This document shows, piece after piece, positions 1 to 11,737 of a stretch of DNA of 64,000 bases (the first letter of the stretch is position 1; the number at the start of each line of letters is the position of its first letter). Position numbers and translations under genes: made by a program. This DNA is from Mesodorylaimus sp. YZB2_4 (Eukaryota; Nematoda; Enoplea; Dorylaimida; Dorylaimidae): NCBI GenBank assembly GCA_030248295.1, contig JASANH010001409.1, forward strand, positions 372,001 to 436,000, read 5' to 3'. The notes beneath the pieces were generated by a model. That model saw only the letters and a program-made list of their open reading frames with translations. It had not been told where the DNA came from and ran no database searches.

Positions 1-770
1 TCCCTACATGACCCTCCTCCCAGACATTGCTTTATAGTGTGGAGATGAGTAGGCGTGAGTTTGCACACTCACGTGTGTTATTCAAATTCAAACAGAATGA
101 GCCTGTTCCGGTTCCAAGAGGAACAGTTAGATGTACTGTGTTGGACATGCTGCCCAGTCATTCAACATCCTTTTCAGTCATTCTACCAAAAGCCAGCCTG
201 GAGCCGCATTGGCCAGTATTTGCACATGCAAATCTACCACACTACCATCTCCGTTCAATGTGCAAGTCAAATTACAACTTCCCAATATCTTTGGTAAACA
301 CAAAGTTGGGACAGGAATAAGTGGAGCATGAAAATAAGCTGGCCAGTAAAAGCAGAGCAGAAGAAGCAGTCTGCGCTCATTTACATGCTTGTTTAACCAC
401 ATCGCACAGCTTTGCTTGCTGGCTTGCGTGTTTGCCTAGCTCTAACTTTTGCTTTGTTGTTTTTAGCCTGCTAAAGTACTTGTTATTCATGGAGAAAGAA
501 AATGATACTAAATTTTTACAGTCACTGCAGTTAACCAGTAAAACTCAAAAGATTAGTCATGAAATTAGTCGAAAGCTCGAGTTTTGATCCGGAGGACCGT
601 TCAGATATTGCTTTTGACAAAGCCACTGAGATTCCTTCTGCAGGATGCTGAACTCTTGGTGTGGTATAATGCGAGAGAGGAAACCCGAACTACCGATCTA
701 TGAGTGCTTTAGTCTCAACACTAACACATACAGAGCAGCGGTGAAGGCATAGATGAAAGGAATGTGGGAA
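1..770. other. No recognisable gene
   Basis: Only short open frames occur on both strands, none with a domain or convincing splice signals. I cannot assign function. Confidence 0.5.
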
Positions 771-890
771 GAGAAAGGTGCAAGACCTATTGCTTGGGTT
801 TGTAGCAAGCGAGAAGAGGATACGAAAGGTTCGTTTCCCAGAGAAAAAGTATGAGATGGAATTAGAAAATCGCTACAGTATGCGACACTT
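771..890 (+). repeat. Inverted duplicate arm (partner at 9965-10087)
   Basis: About 120 bp here matches the reverse complement of 9965-10087 almost base for base; shared words include GGTGCAAGACCTATTGCTTG and the AAAAAGTATGAGATGGAATT stretch. The two arms lie about 9 kb apart and bracket the first three knottin loci. Neither arm belongs to an identifiable gene. Confidence 0.75.
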
Positions 891-895
891 GGCGC

Positions 896-1766
896 CTAAA
901 ATGAAGTCTGGGACACCGGTAACTGACAAACACCTTGCCCAGGGGGTAAAGGTCGAACACTCACATCTCTCAGGGTCATGCAAAATGCTTCTCTAATTGT
1001 GAGATCCGTTTCTTCTCTTTTTTCTTCTCCAGTTTCCCAGTTTTTGACAAGGTTCTTGACCAAATTTTTCGCAACAATGGGTTTCTCAATGGTTTTCTGT
1101 TGTGTATGGGTTACTTCCACTGGTTTTCTTGGGTTCTTGATTGAATCTGGTTTAGTGCCATCGGCTGATACAGGTTTCGATAGCTGCTCCTTGGGCTGGT
1201 CCTTTATCTTTGAGGGTGAATCGCGGCTACGAGGCCCTTGGTTTCCAAGAAGTCTAGAGGTCTCTCTGACTGGAAAAGATGACGGACCAGTGAGAACCTT
1301 GGGCGCTGAATCTATGACTGTAATGATCATCGCCAAAAGAAGTCTCGGTCGCCATTTCACACCGATACTTACTTTGTCTCGTGTTGCCCGTCCTTGCATC
1401 CTGCTGGTCAAACTGGTCACTTCTTTGATTGAGACAATTGTAAATGACACCGACGTCTGCTGGTTTTAGTTTCGCTGCCTGTACTCCCATCATAGCACAT
1501 AACTGAGCCATCGATGGATCCAAATTATCGGCCATTTGAGCATTCAGCCCCTGGCTGGACTTCCATCCAATATGAACTCGATGCTCAAATTCAGTTGGCG
1601 CACCAATTACTGGGGACGGTTCTGCTGGTCCAGACTTTCCTCGAAGCTTGTTTATGATTTGATTCATCGTACGTGCGTGCTTAATTTGTAAGGGATGATT
1701 GTCTCTCTCAGTCCTGGCAGCTTTTGAAGTCGACGTTGTCCGACCTGAATGAACGTTGTCGGCCAT
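896..1766 (-). CDS. CRIB-domain protein, WASP-related, two exons
   Basis: Exon 1 runs 1766-1373 and exon 2 1269-896; the 103-bp intron has donor GTAAGTAT and acceptor TTTTCCAG. The two exons lie in different frames and join in frame, giving 255 residues. Around residues 55-110 there is a Cdc42/Rac-interactive binding (CRIB) module with FEHRVHIGW and LDPSMAQLCAMMG, close to the WASP copy in this window (FEHRVHVGWD, LDPTIKQLL). The tail is rich in Lys, Pro and Glu (KPVSADGTKPD, NLVKNLVKNW). There is no WH1, poly-proline, WH2 or acidic DDEWGD motif, so it should bind a Rho GTPase without activating Arp2/3; that role is inferred. The Met at 1766 begins a frame with no upstream WH1-like exon seen; an unrecognised 5' exon is possible. 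It is the most diverged of the three CRIB loci here. Confidence 0.65.
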
Positions 1767-2089
1767 GTCGCAAAGATACCTGCTTTAGCCTGTTGGCAGG
1801 CTTCCTGGGCCCTTATCAGGGACGCGCTCGATCAGCATTTCGAGCTAACACGGCATGTTTTGTCGCTTTATTGCTGTGTCACATGCGCTAACAGGGCTAG
1901 TCATACTTTCGAAAAGTGGAGAGTACAGAATGCAGTCAAATGGTAGTGGCATGTGGAATATTTTGCAAGCATAAAATGCGAGGGTTTATGCCTTCTCGGA
2001 TCGATAGAAAGTATTCTTTAAAGATACTTAAAGTACATCAACCGCAGGTAAGGCCTGCTTCACTCTTTCCGACCTGTCTGCGCTGTCGT
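1767..2089. other. No recognisable gene
   Basis: Only short frames. This would be the upstream region, or a 5' exon region, of the CRIB gene. Confidence 0.4.
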
Positions 2090-3745
2090 TCTTACAAATG
2101 ATTATGCTGGCTTGCCACGCTTGCATTGGAAGGTTCGTCGCAAACGGCCCGTTGTCGTTGCCTTCAGTAGAGTTAGTGGAATTTTAATTTCTTACAAGCA
2201 AATCTGAGCACCGTCTCTTTTTGCTGCCATGATACATAGGATACCACTCGCGTCCCATGCATGTTATAGATAATCTAAAATCTCAGGAAAAGATTTTTGA
2301 TGCAGAAGTTTAAAAAGTGCGTTTGACCTTTGAACTGTGATCAACAGAAAAACGGCTAGCAATGGTTTCTCAAAGCAACATGTTCGCGGCCAAGGTGCCC
2401 GTTTCAATGTGGCTCTTGAGAGAGAGATCTTGTTATACACAGTATTTTGAGGCTGCTTGTACGTAGGATTGTGTTCCGCGGTCGCCAAAAAAGTTAAGAG
2501 AATAGGACGTTCCAACATGGTGTCAAACCCAAAGTGTTAAGGAGTATCAACAAATTTTAGAAAAAGGAAATGGTTAAGAATTGTATCAAGAAATAGAAAC
2601 AGAAATAAAACCTATGCCTGGAGCAGCAGCCAAACGGCACTACTGGAAAACTGTGCCAACGGCTAAGGAAGTCTGTACTTAATCCGGGACACCAGCCGAC
2701 AAAATCAGGTTCATTACATCCATCATGAACAGAAACTCAACATCCGCATCGCGAGTCTCTGTCACTGTTACCATCATATCTGGACTGTTTCATCTGCAGT
2801 ATGCACTTCCCGTATGCGGGTCGTACCTTCCACCTACAGCAGCAAAAAAGCATCGAGTACCTTGTCAGAGTCCTGGGATATGATACACAAACAATGGCTT
2901 ACAGTCGTTACTGCAGCATTCACTGTTGCTTGAGCAACTCTGACCGGCTGCCTTGCAATTGGTTTGGCTGAAAGATGGCCAGAAAAAGATGCAAAAAATT
3001 ACCGTCACATCGGACACTTACATCGGTACTGCTCCTAGGAATGAGGCTGGAAGCCGTCCCCCAATATCATCTGAAGCAAATGACAGCCCTAAACTAGTAT
3101 GCATGCAGAGCAACGTCTCAATCAGACCTCCGTAAGCCGGTTCATGTTGGGTTACTAATACGAAGAACATCAAAGACACAATGAAAAAGGGCGTCATTCC
3201 GAAGTTGTTTACTGTAGCTACGTTTGCGCCAAATAACTAACCTACAATCAGTGTCCGAAACAGAGCAATACGGATAAAAATTGCATGATAGGACCTTCCT
3301 TATAAAACATGAGTTATAGGTACTGAATGCGGATATGCATTGTAAATTACAGGCAAAAAATAAAAGGCATTGAAAGCCCTTCTGACGTCTGGTGCTTCAG
3401 GTGATTTCACATTTTTTAATTGCGCTGTGCATGGACTGCAAAAATGCTTCTGTGTCAATTACTTCGCCAAGACATTTTAACAAGATAATTTGCAAACCTG
3501 TACTTACAGAAAAACATGCCATTATTTTCTGTTGCGACAAAAATCGCGCCCAGAGTAGTCTTTAGAGCAGCGATCAAACGTGCCTGCACTATGTATAACA
3601 CTAATACTACATAGCACAAACACCTTTCGAAAATTCAAAAATTGCATGTTACGAATCATTTTATTTTGTTTACTTGGGGTACATTTACACGAGGCCACAT
3701 GACCCCTTGCTATCTCGAATCAAAGTGTTTCAATTTTCTCTTTTC
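2090..3745. repeat. Knottin duplicon, copy A
   Basis: This segment carries knottin A and its flanks. The part from 2090 to 3340 recurs at 8690-9830, and the part from about 3400 to 3745 recurs at 6690-7050 and 13130-13520. Identity is high but patchy, with many small gaps against the 8.7-9.8 kb copy. Confidence 0.8.
2790..3197 (-). CDS. Secreted cysteine-rich knottin-type peptide, copy A
   Basis: Exon 1 (3197-3022) encodes a hydrophobic signal peptide starting MTPFFIVSLMFF and a short pro-region. A 54-bp intron (GTAAGTGTCC...TTTCAG) follows, then exon 2 from 2967. Exon 2 encodes five cysteines spaced C-x6-C-x5-CC-x3-C, the start of an inhibitor-cystine-knot pattern. A conserved 39-nt in-frame segment follows (2872-2834). 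If spliced out, a sixth cysteine arrives 21 residues after the fifth, then one residue and a stop at 2790. In this copy the segment starts GA instead of GT and contains a TGA, so unspliced translation stops at 2865 without the sixth cysteine. Such peptides are secreted; targets range from ion channels to microbes, and none can be assigned here. Copy D (12.6 kb) is the cleanest relative. Confidence 0.6.
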
Positions 3746-3960
3746 TCACAGGAGGAAATCTGAGATTCGAAATATCAGTTTCTTGCGACAGTCTCGTGAG
3801 CACATTCCCTTCGACGCGTTGAGCGATTCCTCCTCTCTTCGAAGTATGCTTGTAACGTCGAAGTATACCACATCGACTAACTTGTAAGTGTATTGTCTAG
3901 TTTCACTGTGTGCGTTACCAATTGGTAGCACCAGAAACGTCCCTTTTCACGCTCTCAGAA

Positions 3961-4640
3961 TGGACTTCGATCGCACGCCCGATCACATTTGCTTGAATTA
4001 AATTCATCTAACACCTGCCATTAGAAGAGCAAATCTGTGTGGGTCGTATCAGTAGTCGATTCGAGCAAATATCCAAATTGGCAGTTTCGAATGAAAAAAT
4101 TCCACGTGACAGACGGAATCTTCTGGAAAATGGAACTAAGTTCATTGAAGGAAATGACCCAGCTGTTGCAGAAAACATGAAAAAACTGAACTTCAAAGAA
4201 CGATTGAGAATGAGCAAGGCCTTACAAAACGACCTTACTCGCAGTCTTATCCAAGCTGCAGCATCGAATTGAATGCCGTTCTTCGCCACTTACTGACCAG
4301 TAGTCCGAACTTGCATCACTTGTATTGGGACTTTGGGCGAAGTATATTCCCGAATGTGTTGTGCAAGTCTGCGCAAAGTGTTCACATCAAGGCGTCAAAG
4401 TGAACTTCCTGAATTTCTGGCTGCTGCGTGTCCGCGTTTGATGCATGTCTTTCTCGACAACATGCTTCCATGGGGAAACCATGGGGAGATGTTGCCAACG
4501 AAACAGCCTTGAGGCTGCCACTTATTCGAGAGTTGAAGATGCTGACGGGGTCTCATCATCTTGTCTTAAAGGCACTGTCGGAGAAAATCGACTCCAAAAT
4601 GGCCAACCTTCAAAAATTACCTCTGCATATTATAGCATAT
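3961..4640 (+). pseudogene. F-box/LRR pseudogene 1
   Basis: It begins ATGGACTTCGATCGC and reads MDFDRTPDHICLN before a stop, while the gene at 26.7-28.1 kb reads MNFDRMPDHIFLK. Further homologous blocks are LLTSSPNLHHLYWDFGRSIF and the FPNVLCKSAQSV stretch, in shifting frames with several stops. The F-box and the first leucine-rich repeats are recognisable; the rest is missing. It is closest to pseudogene 2 at 11738-12420, and both lie upstream of a minus-strand knottin locus, so they were copied together. Confidence 0.75.
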
Positions 4641-5209
4641 CTCGAAATTAGATGCTATGAGGACCCAAAAAACGTTTATTATTTCAGCTTAACATTAAAA
4701 AAACAGGACCAGTTCAAACACTTTTGTTGCCCAATAAGTGCAGGCTTTGAAAATACCTACATAGCTTCACTAATGTAGTTACGGCCAAAAAGTCAAGGGT
4801 GTGACTCATTCAAAAGATCACCTTTTGCTCTGCAAACCTTGTTAATTTTAATAGTCTCTTTCAATGATCGACAAAATTTGATCGAAGACAAAAGTTCATG
4901 CAGGGATTTTCACTAAAATTTATCTCATTCACGCATTTGTGCATAGAAGCACTCTATTTTCCTTTTGGAGTAGTGGATCGGAAATTGTCACGACCTGTTC
5001 GAACACAAAAAGCACCAAAATCACGTGAAAATTTCAAATTTCTTGCAATAGGTGCTCCCTCCAGTACTTTCTAGACTTGCTAAAAGCTGCTAAATTTTTG
5101 AGTACCTGAGACAATCGTCTGTCGAGTATGCTACTGCGATGAGTTTGACGACTTATGTGAAAAAATACAGGAGCGATGTGGTTTTTACTTGAATGATGTT
5201 CAGAAACAT
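4641..5209. other. No recognisable gene
   Basis: AT-rich spacer between the F-box pseudogene and the next duplicated block; short frames only. Confidence 0.4.
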
Positions 5210-7150
5210 CAAAAAGGGTTTTCAGGTACTGTACTCCGAATTTTCGTACTCTTATGTACTGTAGTATTCACACAAGACATTTTGCCAGCGATCCTTCCTT
5301 TGCATGTTCTCTTTTTTGCTCGTACTCTCATTATCCTTATTAGCCTCTGTCTCAAAATTAGTATCCTGTTGATGCGTAAAAGTTATGCACCTGCGGACCG
5401 TTTCCGATCATATGGGAGCAAGCATGCTGCCCACTTGTCTCTGTGATATCACACGTGCCGTGCTGCAAGTCGTAGGAGGAACAGTACACCGCACTAGTCC
5501 CAGGCCACTGTTCCACGCCATTACATGGTCTTCTTCCACGTGTATCCATGAAGACCCTGTGTATTCCACACATTGTATTCTATACACATGCAATATACTT
5601 GTACGCATCTACTCCATTTAGACCACACCATATTTACACGCGTGTATAGAAATGTTCGCGGGCACTTTGAGACATTTTTTCTCATCCATTTCCACGTGCA
5701 TACAGAAATGTATTCCGTGTGTATCGACAGTCTAGGGTTTCAAAGTGCGATAGCGCCCTCTGACGGTATCCCTCAGGTGGCAACCTAAGGTGCCCCTGCC
5801 TCACCCACTCTTGTCAAAGAGAATAGGACGTTCTACTAACATGGCCTTACTGCCGAGGTCGAAGCGCAGGGAATATCAACAAATTTTAGAAAATAGGAAT
5901 GGATAAGAGTTGCATCAAAAAATAGGAGCAGAATGAAAAACTTGTGCCTAGAGCGGGAATCGGACGGAGAGTGTACTCCACGACGGGAAGTAATAACAGG
6001 ACATATTGAATCTTGGAAACCAGCTGAGCGAATCAGGTTTTATTGCATCCGCCAACAGAAACTCTGCACCCGCATCTCGTGTCACTATCACTGTTTGGAT
6101 CACGAATCTGGACTGTTTCACATGCAGTTTCCGCCTCTTATGAACGCATCGTACATCCGACCTACAACGGCAAGATAGCATCAAGCACTTTGTTAGAGAC
6201 CTAGGATATGCCAGAATAAATGGCTTACACTTGTTACTGCAGCAATCTCTGTGCTTATAGCAAGTCTCGTTGAGTGCCTTGCACATGCTGAAAGCGGCCA
6301 GAAAATGATGCAAAGATTACCGTCACATCGGACACTTACGCCTGCGCAAGTCTTACTGTGTGTAACGGCCTAACATGTTTCCAAGATCATCTGAAGCAAA
6401 TGACAGCCGTGATTTGTGAGCATGCATTGAAAAAAGCCTCCCAGACCTCCATAAGCCGGCTCATATTGAGCCAATAATACAAAGAACAGCAAAGACACGA
6501 TGGAAATGGGCGTCATTCCAATGTTGCCCACTGTAATCGCACGGCTGCTCCAAATAACTAACCCTAAATCAGGGCCCGAAACAGAGCAAGACGGATAGAA
6601 ATTGCATGATAGGACCTTTGATATAAAACATGAATTATACGTACTAAATGCGGATATGTATTCTAAATCACAGGCAAAAAAATAAAAGGCATGGAAAGCC
6701 CTTCTGACGTCTGGTGATTTCACATTTTTTAATTGCGCTGTGCGCAGACTGCAAAAAATGTTTTTGTGCCGATTGTCTTGCCAAGATATTTTAACAAAGT
6801 ACTTTGCAACACTGTGCCTACAGAAAAAACGTGGCACCATTCTTTGTTGCGACAGAAATCGCGCTCAGAATAGTCTTCAGAGCAGTGATCAAACGTGCCT
6901 GCACTATAACACTGAAGTACTACGTGGTACAAACACCTTTCGAAAATTTAAAAATTTCATGTTACGAACACTTTAGTGTATTTACATAGGGAACATATAC
7001 ACGAGGTCAAGTGACCTCTACCTCAAAGTGTTCTACTGTAGTTTTAACTGAGCGCGCGATGCGGCACTTTGTCGTCGCCTAAAACGTCGCATCGCAAGCT
7101 TACCTGTGTTCGCATCGAACTATACTTCCAGCTTTAAACCAGACTATAGA
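5210..7150. repeat. Knottin duplicon, copy B
   Basis: The left part (5210-5830) recurs in shortened form at 8350-8690. The middle holds knottin pseudogene B. The right part (6560-7150) recurs at 3340-3745 and 13020-13640, including the stretch CGCATCGCAAGCTTACCTGT near 7090 and 13555. Confidence 0.75.
6118..6516 (-). pseudogene. Knottin-type peptide pseudogene, copy B
   Basis: Same plan as copies A and D: signal-peptide exon from 6516 (MTPISIVSLLFFVLLAQ), donor GTAAGTGTCC at 6339, 52-bp intron, cysteine exon from 6287. A one-base deletion in exon 1 shifts the pro-region out of frame into a stop. A two-base deletion in exon 2, after the C-x6-C-x5-CC-x3-C block, shifts the 3' part. The conserved 39-nt GT...AG segment is still there (6200-6162), and the ancestral stop lies at 6118-6120. 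With two independent frameshifts it is probably not functional, although the open frame past the cysteines is long. Confidence 0.7.
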
Positions 7151-8349
7151 ACTAATCGCCATTATTTTCGACATGCTGGGGCTCAGGGTCTTTTCTGTGT
7201 TCCTAAAAGAAAAAGAGCAACGCCTCACCCACGCCCAGAAAGCTTCCTTCTCGTAGTTCGCACAGATCATTTAAACCACCAACTGCAGAAAAACTTTATC
7301 TTATTTCCCCAACCGTTTCCAGTTTCTAATATCTAGTAAAAACAAGAGTAACTACTTCTACTAAGTTTTATAATTATCTCTTGTTAACAAAATTGATCCT
7401 TACTAACACAACTTATTATAAAAATTACGCCGCAGATTTATTTACGAACTCTATTCTCTTCTAGTTTCGTGGGTTTTAACTGATAATTCTAAGCTAATAG
7501 ACCTCCCCCTCCTAAACTCCCTTCACATTTACCAAAACGCTTTTCTTTTATATTTATTTTAAGTATCTATTATTCATTAAAACAACATTGAGTTTAAAAC
7601 AGACACTAAAACCTCTTATAACTGAAAGGATGGATTTTAGCAGAGTCGCCTCGTCAGACGTTTTTTAATCTCACTCAGCCTCCTAGGGTCAAGTAAGTAG
7701 GATTCGATTAGTTAGGCATCTGGTTATGACTCGACGTTTTAGCCACACGTTTTTCCCCCTATTTTTCGACCAGTCTCGGCGTATGATACACCACTGATTT
7801 CTCTATCACAAAGTTTCAGGCATAATAAAAGGGAGTCGGGTGTGAAGAAGTAGCATAGGACCAGCTTGGATTGTTCCCCATTCATTGTGCTGTCCTATTT
7901 ACCATTGGCTTGATCCAAGTTACAGCCAGGAGTCGATGGGTCGTAGGTGTAGTGAGACGGGTCGCAGCCGTTTTTGCTAGTATTTTTCCTAAAATAAGTA
8001 TCGTACTGGATGGAAAGGGATTTTCAGAAGATGTCTTGCCTGCAACATCTCTTCATTAGGACTCCATTCACGCTGCACTTTCCATAAATGGCGAATGAAT
8101 CACTGGTACTGTATAGCCAAGCAGGGAGCAGTTATTGAAGCCGGGCATACAGTTGGGCGTCTTGTGATAGTGGTAACGGCAATGGGGATCAGCGTGGTCA
8201 TCGCATGCTTCAAAAGTTGGCTTTTCTCAAGTATATCCTACTTTGATGGCTTTGATCAAAATATGTGTAAGAAAAGACAATCGTTTTCAATGATAATCAA
8301 TGATGATCGTTTTCCTTACTGCTGTATAGAAATATCTAAACGGGCTCTT
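7151..8349. other. No recognisable gene; AT-rich 7330-7620
   Basis: I see no exon with coding character, only short frames. A very AT-rich stretch lies at about 7330-7620. Confidence 0.4.
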
Positions 8350-9830
8350 GGGTACTCCATGTTGTCGTATGTACTGTATTCTACATACAAGGCATTTTGC
8401 AGATGGTCCTTTTGAAACTTTTGATGTTTGAAATTGTTTTTCCTTTGCTTTCTTGTTCTCATGTATCACATATTGACCTTTTCCTCAAGTCTTGTATCCT
8501 GTTAATGCGTAAAATGCATGCAACTCTCGAGCTTTTCCAAGAGCATAGGGGAGCCAGCATGCCTTTGTGAACACATGTGGCAAGTCGTAGGAGGAACACT
8601 TACACTCTAGTTTCAAAGTTCGATAGCTCCCTCGGACAGTATTCGTCAGCTGCAACCTATCACCTCTTCACTCTTTCCCCTTAGCGCTTCTTCTTACAAA
8701 TGATTATGCTCGCTTCCACGCTATTGGACATTCGTCGCCCCGTTCGTCCTTCACAGTAAGTGGGATTTTAATTTCTTACAAGCAAATCTGACACCGTCTC
8801 TTTTTCTCAATACATAGCATCCACTACGCATGTTATAGATAATCTAAAATCTCACGAAAAGATTTTTGATGCAGAAGTTTAAAAAGTGGGTTTGACCTTT
8901 GAACTGTAATCAACAGAAAAGTGGCTAATGCAATGGTTTATAACAGCCACATTTTCGCGGCCAAGGTGCCCGTTTCAATGTGGCTCTTGAGAGAGAGATC
9001 TTGTTATACACAGTATTTTGAGGCTGCTTGTATGTAGGATTGTGTTCCGCGGTCGCCAAAAAAGTTAAGAGAATAGCGTCCAACATGGTGTCAAACCCAA
9101 AGTGTTAAGGAGTATCAACAAATTTTAGAAAAAGGAAATGGTTAAGAATTGTATCAAGAAATAGAAACAGAAATAAAACCTATGCCTGGAGCACAGCCAC
9201 GCACTACTGAAACTACCACGCTAAGGAAGTACTTAATCCGACAGCCGCAAAAGTTCATTACACCATCAGACAGAAACTCCATCCCACTCTCTTCACTGTT
9301 ACCACATATCTGACTTTCATCTGCATAGCACTCCCGATCGTACCTTCCACCTACAGCAGCAAAAAAGCATCGAGTACCTTGCCAGAGACCTGGGATATGA
9401 CACATAAGCAATGGCTTACAGTCGTTACTGCAGCAGTCACTGTTGTTTGAGCAAATCACGCCGACTGCCTTGCATCCGTTAAAGCTAAAAACGGCCAGAA
9501 AATATTGCAATATAATTACCGCTTCATCAGATACTTACTTTCGAGCTCGTCCAAGAAAGTCATGGCGCCATCAATCAAAATCATCTGAAGCAAATGGCAG
9601 CCCTAATTAGGACATAACTACCTACCAAACCTCCGTACCTGTCATGTTGCCACTAAACGAGACAGCAACATACCGCAAAGGCGCATTCCGATGTTGCTTA
9701 CTGAAGATACGTTTGCACCAAATTACTAATTTACAATCGCGGTCCAAAATAGAGCTAGACTAATTAAAATCGCATGATGCTTCCTCATAAAACATGAGTT
9801 GTTAACTGATTGCGGATATGTATTCCAAAT
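8350..9830. repeat. Knottin duplicon, copy C, with deletion-rich patches
   Basis: 8350-8690 matches 5210-5830 and 8690-9830 matches 2090-3340. The central 8825-9185 is nearly identical to 2270-2640. On both sides this copy lacks many 1-6 base pieces present in its partner, with almost no insertions. Confidence 0.75.
9230..9686 (-). pseudogene. Knottin-type peptide pseudogene, copy C
   Basis: The cysteine exon from about 9486 is well kept (C-x6-C-x5-CC-x3-C, then HIPGLWQGTRC). The 39-nt segment at 9389-9351 starts GT and ends AG. The signal-peptide exon (from 9686) has lost so many bases that it stops after about 14 residues. The 3' end has lost its usual stop and runs on. Signal exon and tail are therefore both broken, while the cysteine core is preserved. 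Confidence 0.65.
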
Positions 9831-9964
9831 CACATGGAGCAAAAAGGTCTTGAGAGTCCTTTTCACATTTGATGCTTCAGACGATTTGGTCAATTAGGAT
9901 AGGACACGTGCTGCAGCTGCTTTTTCTTCAAGAATAACTACCAGCAGGATGACCAAGCAATGAG

Positions 9965-10087
9965 CAGTGTCGCATACTGTAGCGATTTTTTAATTCCATC
10001 TCATACTTTTTCTCTGGGAAAAGAACCTTTCTCATCCTTTTCTTGCTCGCTCTAAACCCAAGCAATAGGCCTTGCACCTTTCTCTTC
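9965..10087 (-). repeat. Inverted duplicate arm (partner at 771-890)
   Basis: Reverse complement of 771-890, with the partner described there. It lies between knottin copy C and a repeat cluster. Confidence 0.75.
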
Positions 10088-10462
10088 ACTCCCATGTACC
10101 AGGCCGAGGCGTAGGAGGGAGGCGCGCCATCGGCGCAAAAACTCCACTGGCAGGATAGCTTGCTATCCTTCGCTACAACCCGAGGGTCTTACCAGGGAGG
10201 TATGATCTCTCTCCCTCCTCCCAGGCGGGGGTTTCCTCCCATCACAGAAGAGCGGCCCCGCCTCTTCCCGAGACACCTCCCCCTCCAATAATAGAGCCCC
10301 ACTGCCTACGCAGTGCAGACGGACTGGGACCAGCTGGCTAGGCTGGCCGTGCCAGTGTTGGTCTAAACGCCCTAGACCGTGACGAACATGGGCGCACCCA
10401 GCGGTTCGACGGGGACTTACACCACAATGGATGGCCCTAAGGTCCGTGACGCCAATGTAACC

Positions 10463-10520
10463 AGGCCTGGCAGGCGTAGGAGGGAGGCGGCCGACCGAAG
10501 CCGATCCTGTTCGCGACGCC
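10463..10520 (+). mobile_element. MITE-like fragment (left end)
   Basis: Carries TAACCAGGCCTGGCAGGCGT and GGAGGGAGGCGGCCGACCGA, the left end of the repeat family seen complete at 59472-59669. A second partial left end lies near 10100-10135. The 10136-10460 sequence between them holds no gene I recognise. Confidence 0.6.
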
Positions 10521-10524
10521 AGTG

Positions 10525-10880
10525 AAATCCTTGGCTCGCCCTAGGACGATCTAGGGCTGACCAGAGGATGGCTCAAGCCAGGAACAGTACCACGCAGTCC
10601 ACGGACGCCTTGTAATATAGTTTATTCGTCCCCTTACCACAAGGGCCGTGTAGACTCACAATTCTGGGAGCAGCCGCACGTGCCGGCCGTCAAAGGGGTT
10701 CTGACGGGCCTGAGCCCGAAGTGCTCACAGAGCAGTTCAGATCAGGTGATCCAGACTAGTTCTCAACCGATGTCTGCAATCAGACCAGTCACTCGACCTC
10801 GACCTCGACCTCCCTCTCGTGCTGGCCCTGACATAGGAGAGGCGGACCGGTTCCCTGAACCAGTGCACACATAGGCCAGA
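10525..10880 (+). repeat. Dispersed repeat R2, copy 1
   Basis: Begins GTGAAATCCTTGGCTCGCCC, includes GGCTCAAGCCA, and ends near GGTTCCCTGAACCAGTGCA. Copies lie at 30333-30900 and 55045-55400. Family unknown; I found no coding capacity. Confidence 0.7.
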
Positions 10881-11700
10881 GGACATAACACATGCCTAGT
10901 CCATGCCTATTACACCAAGAAAGACTCACGATCAGATTTCCCTAAAGTACAGGGAGTCGATGCGAAGCAGAATCCATGCGATTGTTCTCACAGCAGATGG
11001 CAGGTGAAAGAGAAGCACCAGTACCTGAGGGTCTGATCATGCGGAGTCGCGAGTAGATATAAAAGGGTGCTCTGATCTTGAGACAGGGGGCAGAATGATG
11101 GCTGTCACGGTATAGTGCTGAATTACGCCACGACTTTTACTTTTACTGAAGCATTGTCGGGAAAGCATAGCTTCCCGAGATACAATAAGCTTTGTCTCCC
11201 CACGCCCACCCTTGCCTGGCCTCCAATCCAAGCTGACTAATAGTGTTGTGTCTAAGAAATGAGGCGCAGGAATTTCTGTGGGCGGGCTGGCATATGGAAA
11301 TGCCCAGAGAGAAGCAAAGGGGACTGTACGTACGTTTGACAACGGTAGAGATCGGTCGTTTTGTGCTTTTACAGGATACGTGTAGCCGGCTCTCTTAGTA
11401 AAAACAGAAAAGCTCTGCGCTGCCTTTTGTCGCACAAATAATTTGCTTCCACGGCTCGCGACAAGCATACGCACGCATCGCTTACAGAGTAACAAACGCG
11501 CGTAAAGTAAAACCGCAAAAGCACTGCTCTAAGTGTAGCAGAAGAATAATTTCTTGTTTTGTCAAGGAGAAATCGAGATAACGATGGGAAAAGTTTGTGT
11601 TTCTGCACAGTCCTTCTGGTTGGCTGGTCTAAAGAGGCACTGCCATGCCTGATGATAGTTTTCTCTGTCTCCTTTGTGCGTTACAGTAGGTAGCGCCAGA
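10881..11700. other. No recognisable gene
   Basis: A few 80-150-codon minus-strand frames exist, but none has a recognisable domain or splice context. The last 50 bp are homologous to the sequence upstream of F-box pseudogene 1. Confidence 0.4.
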
Positions 11701-11737
11701 AACGTCGGTTTGCTCGTGAGTTCAACTCGCTCCCAAG

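Noticed and set aside
978-1469. 163-codon plus-strand frame
   Set aside because: Antisense of the spliced CRIB gene and without domain.
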